DNA from: Pelecanus crispus
Lineage: Eukaryota; Chordata; Aves; Pelecaniformes; Pelecanidae
Direction: 5' to 3'
DNA: 64,000 nt
NCBI RefSeq assembly: GCF_030463565.1
Contig: NC_134648.1
Location: 15,075,306-15,139,305, forward strand
Part shown: piece after piece, positions 35,301 through 48,300 of the stretch
Layout of the letters: each line of letters starts with the position of its first letter
Position numbering within the stretch: position 1 is the first letter of the stretch
The notes under the pieces: generated by a model
The model's input: only the letters and a program-made list of their open reading frames with translations
The model's database searches: none
What the model was told of the DNA's origin: nothing
Position numbers and translations under genes: made by a program

Positions 35301-38300
35301 TTTACTTTCTTTACAGATTAGCTTAATTCAGTTGTCTTTAGGAAATTATTTTAAGACAAACAGAAAAGAAAAGCAAAAGCCCTGTTCTGGAGGTGGAAGA
35401 AACAGTAGGACTTCAGACTCCTATAAATCCCTTTCTAAAAATGATCCTACTCATACACTGCATAAGGTGAACACTATTTTTGTCTCTTTTTAGTGGTAGC
35501 TTTTAATGGGAATGGCAGGTACCCACCCTGTACTGCTCAAGAGCAGTGCCAGAGCTCATGGACTAGTGCTCTGTCATTATATCTCTGATCAAAAACTCCT
35601 ACATGCAGAAAATGAACTCGTGACAGGATGTGATACAGATAATACTGTTTGATTTGAGAATATTCTTTTCCTTGTCTTACTTTCTTGGGGGTTTCCATGG
35701 ATAAACATGCCATCTAAACAAGGTGCTTACAATGTGTGTTTTCCTAGGGCAAAGTTATTTCACAAATACCCCGTGGCAGATTTTGGAGCTATTTCCATGG
35801 AGAGGCTGGCAATTCTGCCTAAAGGACAGACAGGATCATAGTTTGGGATTGATCAGGTTCCCTGTACCTTGAGTTCTCCTTCATGGTTTCTGCCTTTATG
35901 AGCCTGGCTGTCAGCTCTTGCACCTATGGGTACATCATATGAGATAATTTCTTGAATCTTGCATTTTTTGGTCACAGCTAGGAAGACTAAATTATTCTTG
36001 TCAATCTTGTTATTTGTTTCTATTTTCACCAGAATTTGATTTGCTGTTGTCAAAACCTGAGCACAAGAAGCTATGTCACAAAATAATAGTAAATAAAACT
36101 ATTATAAACAAAACAAAAACATTGTTTAGTGCTGTGAATCTCTGTACCGTTTGCCAAAGGCAAACTACAGTTTAATGGGATTTGAAAATAGAAACATTAA
36201 ATTAATCAGATCTATTTCTATGGAAAAGAAATGAGGCAATTCTTACCGCATGAATAAATTGTTCCTTTAGAATATTGTTTTGCACCATTATTGCTTCAAG
36301 TACCATTTATGTAATCTCCTAATGAAAGGCCTCTGTAACAGCCAGCACACCGGGAATGGAAAAGGCTCAAAATTCCCAATTCCTTTCGAAAGCAAATACA
36401 GTGTGTGAGAAAGGAGAGGAGAAGGGGGAAAAAAGAGTAAGGACCTAGAACTCATTTCTTTGAATAATAAGAACAGTGAACTAGTCAGGGGAGAAAAGTC
36501 TTATAAAAGGATAATATGTAAAGAGTTTTTCACACTGCCTCAAGTTTTCCTTGTTAAAAATGTATTCAAGTTGTCTAGAGCTTTTATCGATTTAAAATAC
36601 TTTCTGCTTTTCTCTCCCTCCCTCCCAGCCTAGGCACCTCCAAACTAAAGTTGGAGGAATGGGCATAGGGGTAATTGGCTTCAAGAAAATGAGATGGGGA
36701 CAAGAAAGAGGGAATGATATTGTGAAAGAGGGAATAATGCTGCTTGAAGGAGGGAACTGACCCATCATGGTGCTGTAAAAGAATACTTTTAGCTTTCAGG
36801 TTGTATTAACTTAATTGCTTTTTTAGTTATTACATATACTAAATATAAGTAACTATAACTCTAGATTTTGGAGAAATAATGAAGTGCAACTTTAGGTGCC
36901 AAATCAATCTGTTCATTACTTGTTATGGATTTGATTCCATAAACAAAGTGCACATCAGTGGAGATGAGATCATATCTTAAATGCCAGGCAAACTCTGTAA
37001 CTGCTCCAGCTCTCTGTAAAGCAGTACCTGCTTCCCTTTGACCTGGCTGCCAGTTGCTACTTTGGAAAGAAAATTTCGAGTTGGTGCCTATTCCCTACCC
37101 CCTGGCCTTTGTTCTCGGAAAGTGCCAGCTGTCCAGAGAGAGCACAAAGGGCACAGACCAGCATCTTCGTGGAGGGGAGACCTGTAGTTTGGCTCAATCT
37201 CTGATTCATTGAGGATGAGCTGCTTCATGATTTCCAGTAAACCCAAAAAAATATGTTTGTGGCAAAGCCTTTTTATTTTTATTTTGATTGCTGTGGAGTT
37301 TAATTGCCTCAAACTGGGGCCGGCCTTTGTTCTGTCTTGCAGTTAAGTAACTCTGGCATTTATGATAGCTTGCAATTACTGTGCAAACTATAATTTTTCC
37401 ATTTTAAAAGTTACCATTTCTCCATGCTCACTGCATTATCTAAGATACCACAATTACGCGCATCTTCAGAAAGAGGAAATGGCTGTGGCACATCACATAC
37501 TGTGGTGTGGTGAGTGTAGGGAAATGTATTTTGGGGGTTTCTGTGATAACTGTTCTTATGGAGCCAAATTTTCATAAGTGTCTGAGGAGACTATCTGGTT
37601 CATTGCACATACTGTAATGTCTTTCCTAGGAAGACTTTAGATCAGCTGTTCATTTTTAAGCTATTTATACATATGTGTAGAAAGATAAATATGAGGCAAA
37701 TTGAGGGAGGGGAAAAAAGTCAGTGAATACCCAAAGTGTCACTTAATCATAGGCACACATGAGAACAGGATCTGGGAGTCAAGAAGGATCAATATTGTTA
37801 AGTAGGCAAAGGTATCAAACACCAAAACTAAAACAGATGTGCAAGGAGCCCACTTCCTACAGGAACTGCTACAACAGCAGATTGGTGGTGCCAGACCTGG
37901 AAAAACTGTGCTGTGCTGGTATTTGTTCTGATTTGCTCTTTTGCTTCCTGGAATTTGTAGAGTTCAAACTCAAATACATGGTACCTAAAAGCAAAGCAAG
38001 AATAAATCCCTATCTTACCTTTTTGTCAGGGGTTTGCTATTTATTTTTTCAGGCAACGCGCAATCTGCATATGACACACTGCAAGTGGGAAGACAGGGGT
38101 TTCGTCATTGATCTCGGATACGCTGGGTTCCCAATAGCTTCAATGTTGTGGAAACTGAGGGATATTTACAGATGGATTTGGATGTGTAAGATCTGCTGCA
38201 AAAATAGATGCAATTTTAACATAACCTTACGCAAGAGATGTATAAATTCTTCTGTCTTTTGCCAGTGAACTAACTAGGGATGTTGAAAAGTTATGTCAAT

Positions 38301-39305
38301 CTCTCTTTTTGCCAAAAGCTGTGGGTTAGAACTATGGTACAGCCTTTTAAGTTTGACAACTTTCTACTCTTGTAGTAGTCTGTCAAGCTCTTTTTTTTTT
38401 AATAAGGGATGAACTTCGCATAGGGGTGTTGATTAATAGGTTATTATATAAATGTAGTACGAGATCACTGTTTGGTTTATTTTTTTAATGTTAACAGAGA
38501 TGTAACAATAAGCAGCTCAAACACTTTGATAGCTTGATGTACTGGTATGGCCAAAGACTTCAGCTCTTCTTTTTGTTCTTTCATGGCTTCGGGACAGCTG
38601 GTAAACACTTTTTTAGTTTGGGGAAAAAAGGGCGGAATCAGCTGTGTTTATTGTTGAACAATATAGTGTTGATTTGGGGAAGAAGAGAATAAAGCAGCAG
38701 GGAAGTAAAATCCTGAAGCCTGGCTGTGACCGTTGTTTGGCAGCCCATCTAATATAGGAAGTCTTGTCTCCTCCTCAAAGTCCTTTGGAGTTCAGGACAT
38801 GCCTGTCCTGAGTTCAATCTGCTTTCCCATGCCTGTAAAAGTTTTCATGATCTATTTATGTTTGTACTGGTCTATTCTGTGGCTTTGCTCATGCTTCTCT
38901 CTCGCCTGGTGGAGGGGAAGCTGCAACCCCTTCCCACAGCAGCACTGCTACCAAGGACCTTCTCTCCCAAAGACCACACACAGTGTTTTACATGGCTTCT
39001 GCTGTAATAAATCAAACAAGGCAGCCACCCATGTAGGACTCGTAAGAGCTAACTTTTTATTTTGTCTCGGTGGCGGTTCTAATAGCGTGTTAGTACTCTG
39101 TGTGCCTGTCTAATATTAGTGAGAGAAAAACAGGATACAATTTCAAACTTATATTTTATAATGGCTTTAGTGTTGCTTTGAAAGGTGGGAGAGATTCAAA
39201 TGAATTGTTTGCAAATTAATTTATACAGTTAATGATATATGTTTATATGAAAAGTGGTTAAACTTGAAGTGATTTCTTAATATGTTTTATAAAAATTGAG
39301 TGGAT

Positions 39306-39391
39306 GGCCAGCTAATAGGTAGATTATTGATAAAATGATGAAAAGGTTGGCCAGCTAATAGGTAGATTATTGATAAAATGATGAAAAGGTT
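39306..39391. repeat. Perfect 2 x 43 bp tandem duplication
   Basis: The 43-bp unit beginning GGCCAGCTAATAGG at 39306-39348 is repeated without mismatch at 39349-39391. It lies in AT-rich intergenic DNA. Identity of both copies implies recent origin or length polymorphism. Confidence 0.97.
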
Positions 39392-39769
39392 ATGTAGTAG
39401 AAATCTGTTAACTATGAGTGAAAGAAGATTCAGTTCTGTAGATATGTCTGTAGTCTCTTTAATCTCTTGGATACTTAAAAGCTCTCTTGGAGCCACCTGA
39501 AAGGTTTTATGCTTGATAAACTTAGCACAAAAGTGGTGTATCAGTTTTACAGCTTGTCTGAGAAGGGGAGTGTGGCACCAGAGAGGCCAGAAACCTCCAA
39601 GGTGTTACTAATGAAATCAGTTGCTGCCTCTCTACAAGTATGAGTAAAGCCCCCCTCTGCCTCCTACTGTTTATGAAGTCTGCTAAACAAGATGGGGAAT
39701 TACCTTTTTCTAGCCAAAGAAGTAGCTTTCCCCATTCTTGTACCCCTTTGAAACAAGACGAAGGTAGAC

Positions 39770-39793
39770 GTGGCTCTGATTGTGGCTCTGATT
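39770..39793. repeat. 2 x 12 bp tandem duplication
   Basis: GTGGCTCTGATT is repeated back to back at 39770-39781 and 39782-39793, with no further copies on either side. Confidence 0.85.
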
Positions 39794-42367
39794 CAATGGT
39801 AGCTGTGTGCAGTCCCTACTCAGACTGTGAGCACTAGTTTGTAATATTGCCCTCAAATATTGTGCAAATGTATCACACCCACTACATGAATACATTAAAA
39901 TACAAGCAAATGGTGATAGAACTTTTGAGATCTTTATGGTTTGTCCACAATAAAATAGTCTTCTGAATTAACAAAAGTCATGCATCTTAGAAAAGAACTT
40001 CAGTGAAATTGTTTGACTGCTGAGCAGCTGACCAAACTTCAACTCAAGTCAGCTCTGTTGGCGGACAAGGAATCTACCATAATTTAGTCCTGATCAATAT
40101 TGGTATACTGTAGTCCTTTTTTATGGCATGAAAAAAAAAAGGTATGGCTAAAAGAAAGCTTAAGATACAGCTATAAAATCTGTTAGGCTTTGCTGTATGT
40201 AGCTGTAGTTTATTATAGTGCTATTGCGGAAGAGTAAAGTCCAGACTTTAAAGTACCACTAGAAACTGTAGGCAGTAGTATAACTAGATCAAATGCAAGG
40301 TATGTTTTCTTAATGGTGCAGTGTCAAAAATAATCTCTGGTCTGTCAAGCCTTTGGTGATGAAAAGAAGTGCTTGTGCTGACAAGAAGTCAGCAGGTTCA
40401 CTTGATAAACAAGGTTCACAGTAGTGGACCATTGTATTTATTCTGGAGAGCCCTTACCACTCCTTTGGGATGTGAGCATGGGATGAAGTTCTCTTCGACC
40501 ATTGCAGTGCCTGTTGCTACAGTGGAAACGCCATCCCTCGCTTGAAGGATCTGTGCTTTCTAGTGACATATGAAAGAAGACGTTTCTTGTTGGATAGATA
40601 AATGACATTAATACGTGCCAGTCTGGGATTTCATGGCGAAATGCACGTACTCATGCTGTTCTGTGCACTTGCAGTAAATTTGAAGCTCCCAGGAAGTACT
40701 GGACCATTGTATTTTAAGTAGTATGACTGTATCTCTGCAGTAAGTATGCTTCACTTCCAAAGTGCCAGAGCTACTGTATGTACGATAGAGCTACACCTGG
40801 ATTTCCAGCATTACTAATACATGGCGTGTGACCAACATGGGATGTTTCATGTATTAAGGCTTATTGTTGGTTGGGGGGATCCCAGATTAATGGAAGGATT
40901 CCTCAAAAATTCTATGCACAATGAATTCCTGCTTTATACATGGGGAACTTAGTCCTGTGTGGGTTTTGGATTTTTGTTACAAGGTAAAGGAAAGTAGGTG
41001 TGGTGGGTTGGTACTAGAACCTGGGAATTTTTTGTGGTGTCTCTGTGAGCTAATGTCACAGAGATGTACTTGTGTATGCAGGCAAAGCTTACGCTAACCT
41101 GATTTATTTTACTTTTTCTTTATTTAAAGGAAGGGAGACAATCTTATATACTTCCATATCTTTGTTGGGTTTTTTCCCTTGTAACCTGGCTTTCTACTGA
41201 TAGTGCGAGTTTTCATTTTTGATGTTCAAAATACTTCTGTTTGTGCAAATAATTCCTGTATAGGATAATATTTCAGGGGATTGGAGGCTGAATGATGAAA
41301 AGGCAGATGCTTCTCAGCTACCATGCTGCATCACCTCCACAGCATGCTGACACCTAGTTCATGTGTTAAAACATCGTCCTGACAGATGTGTAGCCCTTGC
41401 ATTGTCCCTTGTTGCCAAAAAGGGCAGTATGTTGAGAGACTCATTGGGGTATTGGTGAAGAATGAGACAAAGGTTGCATATAACCAAAAGCAGCCTCATC
41501 TTGCCATCCCTTGTTTTTCTTATTTTCAAAATGATAAACTAATTTTTATCTGAGTTTGTGGGTTGTGATATCATTGTCCTGTGTTCAACTTCTTAGTCAC
41601 AAGATCCTCTCTGCTCATGCTATCTTCTTCTGTGTGAAATCTATATTATCATTTGCAAGACCATCATTTGCCTACGACTATGTATTTTTAATACTATTTC
41701 TTCGTTGCAACACACATCTAAAGACTTGGTTGCTGTGCATTGTGTTTCTAGTATGAAAGTTGTGGAAGTTTGTACAGCATATTGCTGTGTCTCATATTAT
41801 CATTTGAAGTTGATTGTCAGCTACAATCTCTGTATATTTAATTTGTCTAAAAAATGTGTTGGACAAATTTTCACATCGTAGAGTTATTCCTGTTACCCTA
41901 ATGGTCTTTAACTGAGAGTTATGCTCAAACAATGGAGGATAAAATAGGCTGAAAATTTTTCTCAGAGCTATTGAATTTTTGAATTTGATGAGTTCCCATC
42001 CAGTCCAGAAAATACAGGTTTCTGAGTGTCCCCTGTATACCTGTCAAATCTGACAACCAGGAGCTAGATTTGTTGAGGCTACTGGAAGATGAAGGAATAG
42101 TATAAAGCAATAAATGATGAGAGGAATGTGATTATTTCAAATCTAGAGTGATCGGAGGGCTGGACAACCAGCTTGTGTCCAAGTGGCATCATATCAAAAG
42201 CATAACTGTGCTGAAGCAACTCAGGGAAGCAGACTTCTCTGCATCTGCTTGGCAACAGCAAGAAAATACGCTGCAGTTACTTGCTTCTTGGAGCCTGAGG
42301 GGGACCCAAAACTTCCAGATGCTGTAGTTTTGTTCTTGACTTCTTTATATTAACTTTGCCCTGCCCT

Positions 42368-42397
42368 CCCCCCCCCCCCCCCCCCAAAAAAAAAAAA
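42368..42397. repeat. C18 followed by A12 homopolymer tract
   Basis: An uninterrupted run of C at 42368-42385 passes directly into A at 42386-42397, then into CCACCACC and CAAAA-type low-complexity sequence to about 42440. The tract lengths are liable to sequencing error. Confidence 0.85.
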
Positions 42398-45300
42398 CCA
42401 CCACCAAAACAAAACAAACAACCCAACCAAAACACAAACCCAAGCACTAATGTATTTAAGGACATACTTCATAACTAAGCACTACTAAAGAGCCTAATGC
42501 ATACACTCAGCGTGAAGGTGGACCACATAACTGAGAAACCTATACTGAAAACCATTCCACTGTGCTAAATATGAAGGGGCAACCCAAGGAAGTTTCATTT
42601 TGGTAATGACTAAATAGGCAGGACAGAAAGGCAAGTGAAAGGGAAGAATAGCCCTCTGCTATTTAAATTTTTTTGGTAGAAAGTAACATAAGCCTTTAGT
42701 CCAACAAAGCAGAAACTTGCTTTATTTGACAAAGAACATGCTCAAATCTTAATTAAATAAATTGGCCTTAAGCATATACTCTATATAGTCCTGGCTAGAG
42801 ATGCATTTTGCTGAATCAGGGTGTGACTCACTGGGCTGCATGAGAACCAGGGACAGAACCGGACTGGTGCTCTAACCAGAAAACCATGTATGTCCAGAAA
42901 AGCATGTCACTTCCAAATGAACTACCAGGAGCAGCTGCTTCCAAGCTGCCCTTAAGGTAGGTGTGCTGTGCAGCCATTACCTACAAGACATTAAAAAAAA
43001 TGTTTTGAGTCTAAGCAATTGCCTGGGGGGCATGTTCTTTTCTGTATTGTTCTTACTGAAATTTTTGGTATCAAGTTTCTCATTAATTTCTTCAAGAGCT
43101 ATGTCAAAGGCTCCGAAACAACTTTTTCTCTATGTATTTTAATGGAGAAACAGTAGCTGGGCTGAAGCAAGCCTCAGGTGGCCCACGCTCCAAACCACAG
43201 GGTGTCTGGAGAGGTTAAAGGCAAGCACCAAAGGACAATGCAACTAATTTCAGTGAAGATTCACAAGCAGCTTAGTTGAGAAGTGCTGAGGTTGCTGGCC
43301 CTAATGTAGCAAAGCACTTAAGCAGGTGTCAGGCTTTAAACATGTGAGGTTTTTCATTTTGGTTCCTAGGAACATCCTTAAGTACTTTGCTGGATTGGGA
43401 TCCTGGCAGGACTGAAACCCTGGATATCCTTGCACATTAAGCAATGTAAGTTAAAGCAAGACTTTCTTTGCATTTGCAGCTTTTCCTTAAACTATAAAAC
43501 ATAGGTATGCTATTTCCCTTTTGGTGGTTCTTGCTTCTTTTTGTGCTTGAAAGAATTTACTGGTTTTTATAATATTTAAGATTCTACATTCTCTTGCTAT
43601 TAGATATGCAAACATGTTTAAAGAGCTTGAAAAAAAAAAAAAAAACCCCACCAAACTCCACAAAACTGAAACCAACAGAAAATACTCCTCTTGCAGAGCT
43701 TTGAGGCTGTCCACAGAAGAGAATTGCACTCTTGTCAAACAAGTCATTGCAGAGAAGGAATTACTTGTATTCTGGCCTGCAAAAAAGAGGTGAGTTTGAG
43801 AGCTATGTTTGCACTTAGCATGAAGCCAAAGATAAAGCACATCTAGCAGCCGCTGAGCTTATGGTTTTCTACTGAAACAAAATGCATTCAGGTAAGAGCT
43901 CGCAGCTAACAGCAAGCAGTCATAAATAATGTATTTGTGATACTAGAAAATGAGTGCTGTTGAGCTTGATTCTGCTTATGTTTCATGATTGCATTACATA
44001 CCCCTGTGTCTCTTCAGTGATGATACCTTTCTCTTTTGTAAAGTTTCTTCATGATGTTTTTATCTTATTGAAGAAGGAATTGGGAGGCTGGATGGCAAAT
44101 ACTGTATGCAATGAATTTTTCAAAAGGTGTTAGTTGTTAGCGTAAACTAGCTGAATTAAATGCTAATAACCATCAAATGACTTTTCAGCATAGAACAACA
44201 TATGTTCCTTCTGGCTGATGAGAAGAAAGCCGAACCAAGGCTGGGAGAGCTGTCATGATTCAGGCAGCAGGAGCCGGACTGTACTTGCCCAGTTTGTGCT
44301 GTCGTAGCTTGCAGGCTTCCTGTTGTTCTTCTAAAACAGATTTTTACACAATTGATTGAGGGTCTCCTTTGGCCTGAAGGGAAGGAGAATGCAGCAGTTT
44401 TTCAGTACAGAGGGAAACTATTCAGGCAGAGGGGTCTTGTTCCAGCTCTAGGTACTGTCTTCTCAGCTAATGAGTCCGAGATAGACAGGCTTCAGCAGTT
44501 CCCAGTACTGAGAACTGGGCTAAGGAAGAAACCAAAGAGGATATGATTTCAGGAAGAATTTTACTTCATTTTACAAAAAAAAAAATCTTTTTAACAATTA
44601 AATGCTGATCTTTTGGAAATGAGCACCATTACTGCTGTTCCACAAGCCGGATGGATGTAAACTTGTAATTCCACAAACATACCCAGTAAGTTGGCTCCCA
44701 GAATGTAATACTAGTTGCCTTAATCACATCACAGACCTGACTATTATTTTGAGGTTGCATAGATTTTCGAAAGGGCTGAATTGGCCCCTTCATTTCTCTT
44801 CTAAAAATTCCATTTTGGTAACGAAACATGATCTCAGCTTTCATTCCTTGCTCCAGCGGAAGTAAAAGGAATTGAGTCTACTTTCAGCATTATGTCAACT
44901 GCTGGCCAAGGCTTTGGTTTAATAAAATCTAATATTCCAGTGCTATCCAAACTAGTAGGTAGGCTAGTGTTCACAAGAACTGTAAAATAAGTAGAGCCAT
45001 GCACCATTCATCCCCTTCTTGGTAAGCCTATTAATTCAATGATGGTAAATGTCTCTTGGAGCAATTCTTTGACCTTAGCTCTGCTAGTTTGTCTCTGTAC
45101 AGGTTACTGAAGAGGGAGCATGTGGAAATGTAGCAATCTCTTGGGCAATATAGATTTTTGGTTTTCTTTTAGGAGAAATATGTCTGAGCTCAATGCAGTA
45201 TAGAGATGCAATGTGCCCATGCAAAGCTAAAGCATTTACTACTGTCCTGCTCTCCACTCTGCAAACCTGCAGCAGGCAGAAATGCACTCACCAGTCCAAT

Positions 45301-48300
45301 AGATATCTTACAGGCCACTTTTTCAAGCTAAATGTCTGCTTGTTTATTAATATGGATTAAAAGACAGAAAAGTAAATGCCATGTCTAAGTACTAAGCTGT
45401 GCTACTATGCTGTGAAAAACAAATTGAACTTTACCTCTATATCACATTAGCATGCTGGCTTCTTTGTTGCTTTTGATTCAGAGTTTTGAAAGCTACTTTT
45501 AAGCCTTAATGTGAGCATTTTTGTGTCACATAATCTGAAGGAACAGTTCATGCTTTTGAAGGGAAGGATTTCTTCTTATTAACTTTTTGGGTCTGATTAC
45601 TTTTAAATTTCATGGACTTAATCATGCTTGTAACTGTTACAAGATGAGGTGAACACCAGAACCAAAATCTCAGTCTTTGACTGGAAATAGCCTTCGTTTA
45701 TAGTAATAAGGATATCTGTTTTTCATTTTCTTTAAGTTGGACTATTTTAATTATGGTAGTAATTAATATGGTGTTTTACTAATCATGAAATGTTAACTGA
45801 TTTATTAGTTAGATGTTTTGTGTGATCAAAGTTCTCTGTAGCACACAGCTCACAGTAAAGGATTCCTAAAAATTGTGGATGAAGCTGCAAAACTTTTGGA
45901 AGAGCAGCTAAATATTTTTCTGCTTTATGTGACATCTGTTCAAATTATTTGGATTTTAAAATTATTCTTCATATACCCTAGTTAATAGTGAAAAAACAAA
46001 TTATTTTTCTAATTGGCTCAATGCTGATAAGTTCTTAATATTTATGAAATTTAAACTGTATATCCTGAAGAGAACTTTCAAAATTATACAGTTTCAGCCT
46101 GTGCTCTGACCCTACAGAAAAGCAGCTTTTCATTTCCACTTACTGGTCCTGTGCTGAAGATAAGACCAGTGTATGGGGGAAAGGAAGCATAGCATGTACA
46201 ACTGACTTTTCTGTGTAGGGAAGTGGTACCCAGAGATGCTACATTTCCCCAGGGATGGTCCATTGCATTGCAATATGCTGAATTCTAGTTCACTGCCTAC
46301 TTCATGGCAGAGTATAAATTTCAGAGAAAGTACAGTAGCTGGAAAATGCTCATTAATAAACCTGGGCTGTATCATAGTATTCTTTATTCTAGCGCTCTAT
46401 GGCAAGGAGATTGAGGCGTATTTTCAGCTGGTGTAACCTGGCACTGCTCCATGATTGCCATCTCTTGTTGGCATCCATGCTGTCCTCCAGTAAAACAGAA
46501 ACTGTTGACACACTGTAGGTTATGTTCCTAATGAATCTATATTACAACATTGTATTTTGCTTCAGAAAAGTCATTTTCTAATTCATACATCAGATATGTG
46601 CTTTGTGTTATCCTGGAAGCCATATATTTGACCCAGAAAAGGAGTGTTCATCAAATTTAGAAAAGATTTCTGATTCATTTTGCTGTGTTTTCTCTATTTG
46701 AAAATCTGATCTCTCGAATCTGTTCTGATTCCTTGAGAGATTGTGCTCTTCAAGATCTGCTTCATGAGATCTACTTTCATTTGGAGAAAAGAAAAATATT
46801 GGAAAACTTTTTCACTGGAATTAAGTGGCCTGTTGATCATTAGCTGCCTTCAGAAGACAGCTGGAGCCCCAATGACAGATTAAACAGGTAGAAAATACAT
46901 ATGCAAGAACATTGCTGTTATCAGAAAAAAACAATTAGAAAATATTGCAGGGAGCAATCTTTGAGGGCTGGCTGGGTTATATATTTTTCCAGGCATTGCA
47001 GTTGGGAAAGCAAACCTATTCAAAAAGGAAAGCACAGCAAGAATTAAAACTAGGTCAACTTGTTCTCAAAGGTCAGGATCTGGGTAATTTGCAAATGTCA
47101 ACTTTCTTCATGTAAAGGAACTATACTGTCAAGCATACACTACATATAGGATTTAAACATGTCTTTTCAACCCATATGCAAGGTAGTTTGAAGGCATTGA
47201 TTGTACCAATAGTGGACTGACCTTTGGGTATTTCATTTTTTCCAACTCTTGTTTGTTACAGGCCAGGCGACAGGTTTCAGGATGGGTGGCTGGTTGTTTT
47301 TTGATGGCAGTATTTACTATGTGTCAAAATAATTCTGATATTGTGTGATGGAGCAAGCAGCTGCAATGGTTGATGTCAATCCCTGCCACAGCAGAGGCAG
47401 ACTGAAATGTGTACTCTTGAGTTTCTTAGACTTGTGTCTTTATCAGTTTAATGCATTGATCTGTAAACTGTTAGGGTAGGCGAAAGCCAGCTCCTGGGAG
47501 ACTGTAGCCACTAATAACCAGAGAAAGTTGAGGACTAGGGTTATATTTTCTTTAAAAGCCATGGTATTTAATGCTAGTCTTTGTCTAAGAGGCTGAAGAG
47601 CTTACATATATCTGCAATTGCTCTTTCAAAACTTAGTACAGAAATGACAAATTTACTCCTTTCCTGTTAGAACTATCTTTTGCTTTTTCCTAAGCTGTTT
47701 AGAACAGAAAGAAAATGAAGGTAGAAGAATACCCAACCTGCTCTGGAGATTTTGGTTGCCTTTGCTGCTTCTGTTAGCTAGGCACCACGATGTACTGCAT
47801 CAAGGTGTAGATGTGCTGGAGATTGCAATTACACAAATGGAGTTTTCTACTGATACTGTGATGGCTGTGTCGTATCCAAGACAGTGCAGGTGAGCAAAGC
47901 TGCTGTTATCTCCAGGGCAATGTGCTCTCTGGGAAGGCAGAGCTTAGATGCATCTAGGCAAATATTAGTAGTGAAGATGGTGATCTGGCTGCTTTTGTCC
48001 CTCTAAAGATAATGCTTTCACATTTATGTGAAATCCCACCAGAAAAGATCAGAACTGTTGTGATAGCTGTACTGAGAAAAGAAAGGCAGAAAGTGAGCTT
48101 GAAACATAATTTCCTAGTGATTTTTGCATATTTGATCTACTGAGTCTTAAGAAACACACTTACTTTTGATTTTTTAGGTCTGATTTCTGTCCCTTGTGGT
48201 CTCTCCTTCCCCCTCTCCCACACTCTACAAGTATTCTGCCAAATCCAGAATAACATGAAAATAAGAAAATATACTAACTGTGCCTATACTGAGGAAGTGG

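Noticed and set aside
42277..42465. Glycine-rich - strand frame near the C18-A12 tract
   Set aside because: The Gly run is just the homopolymer C tract read on the other strand.
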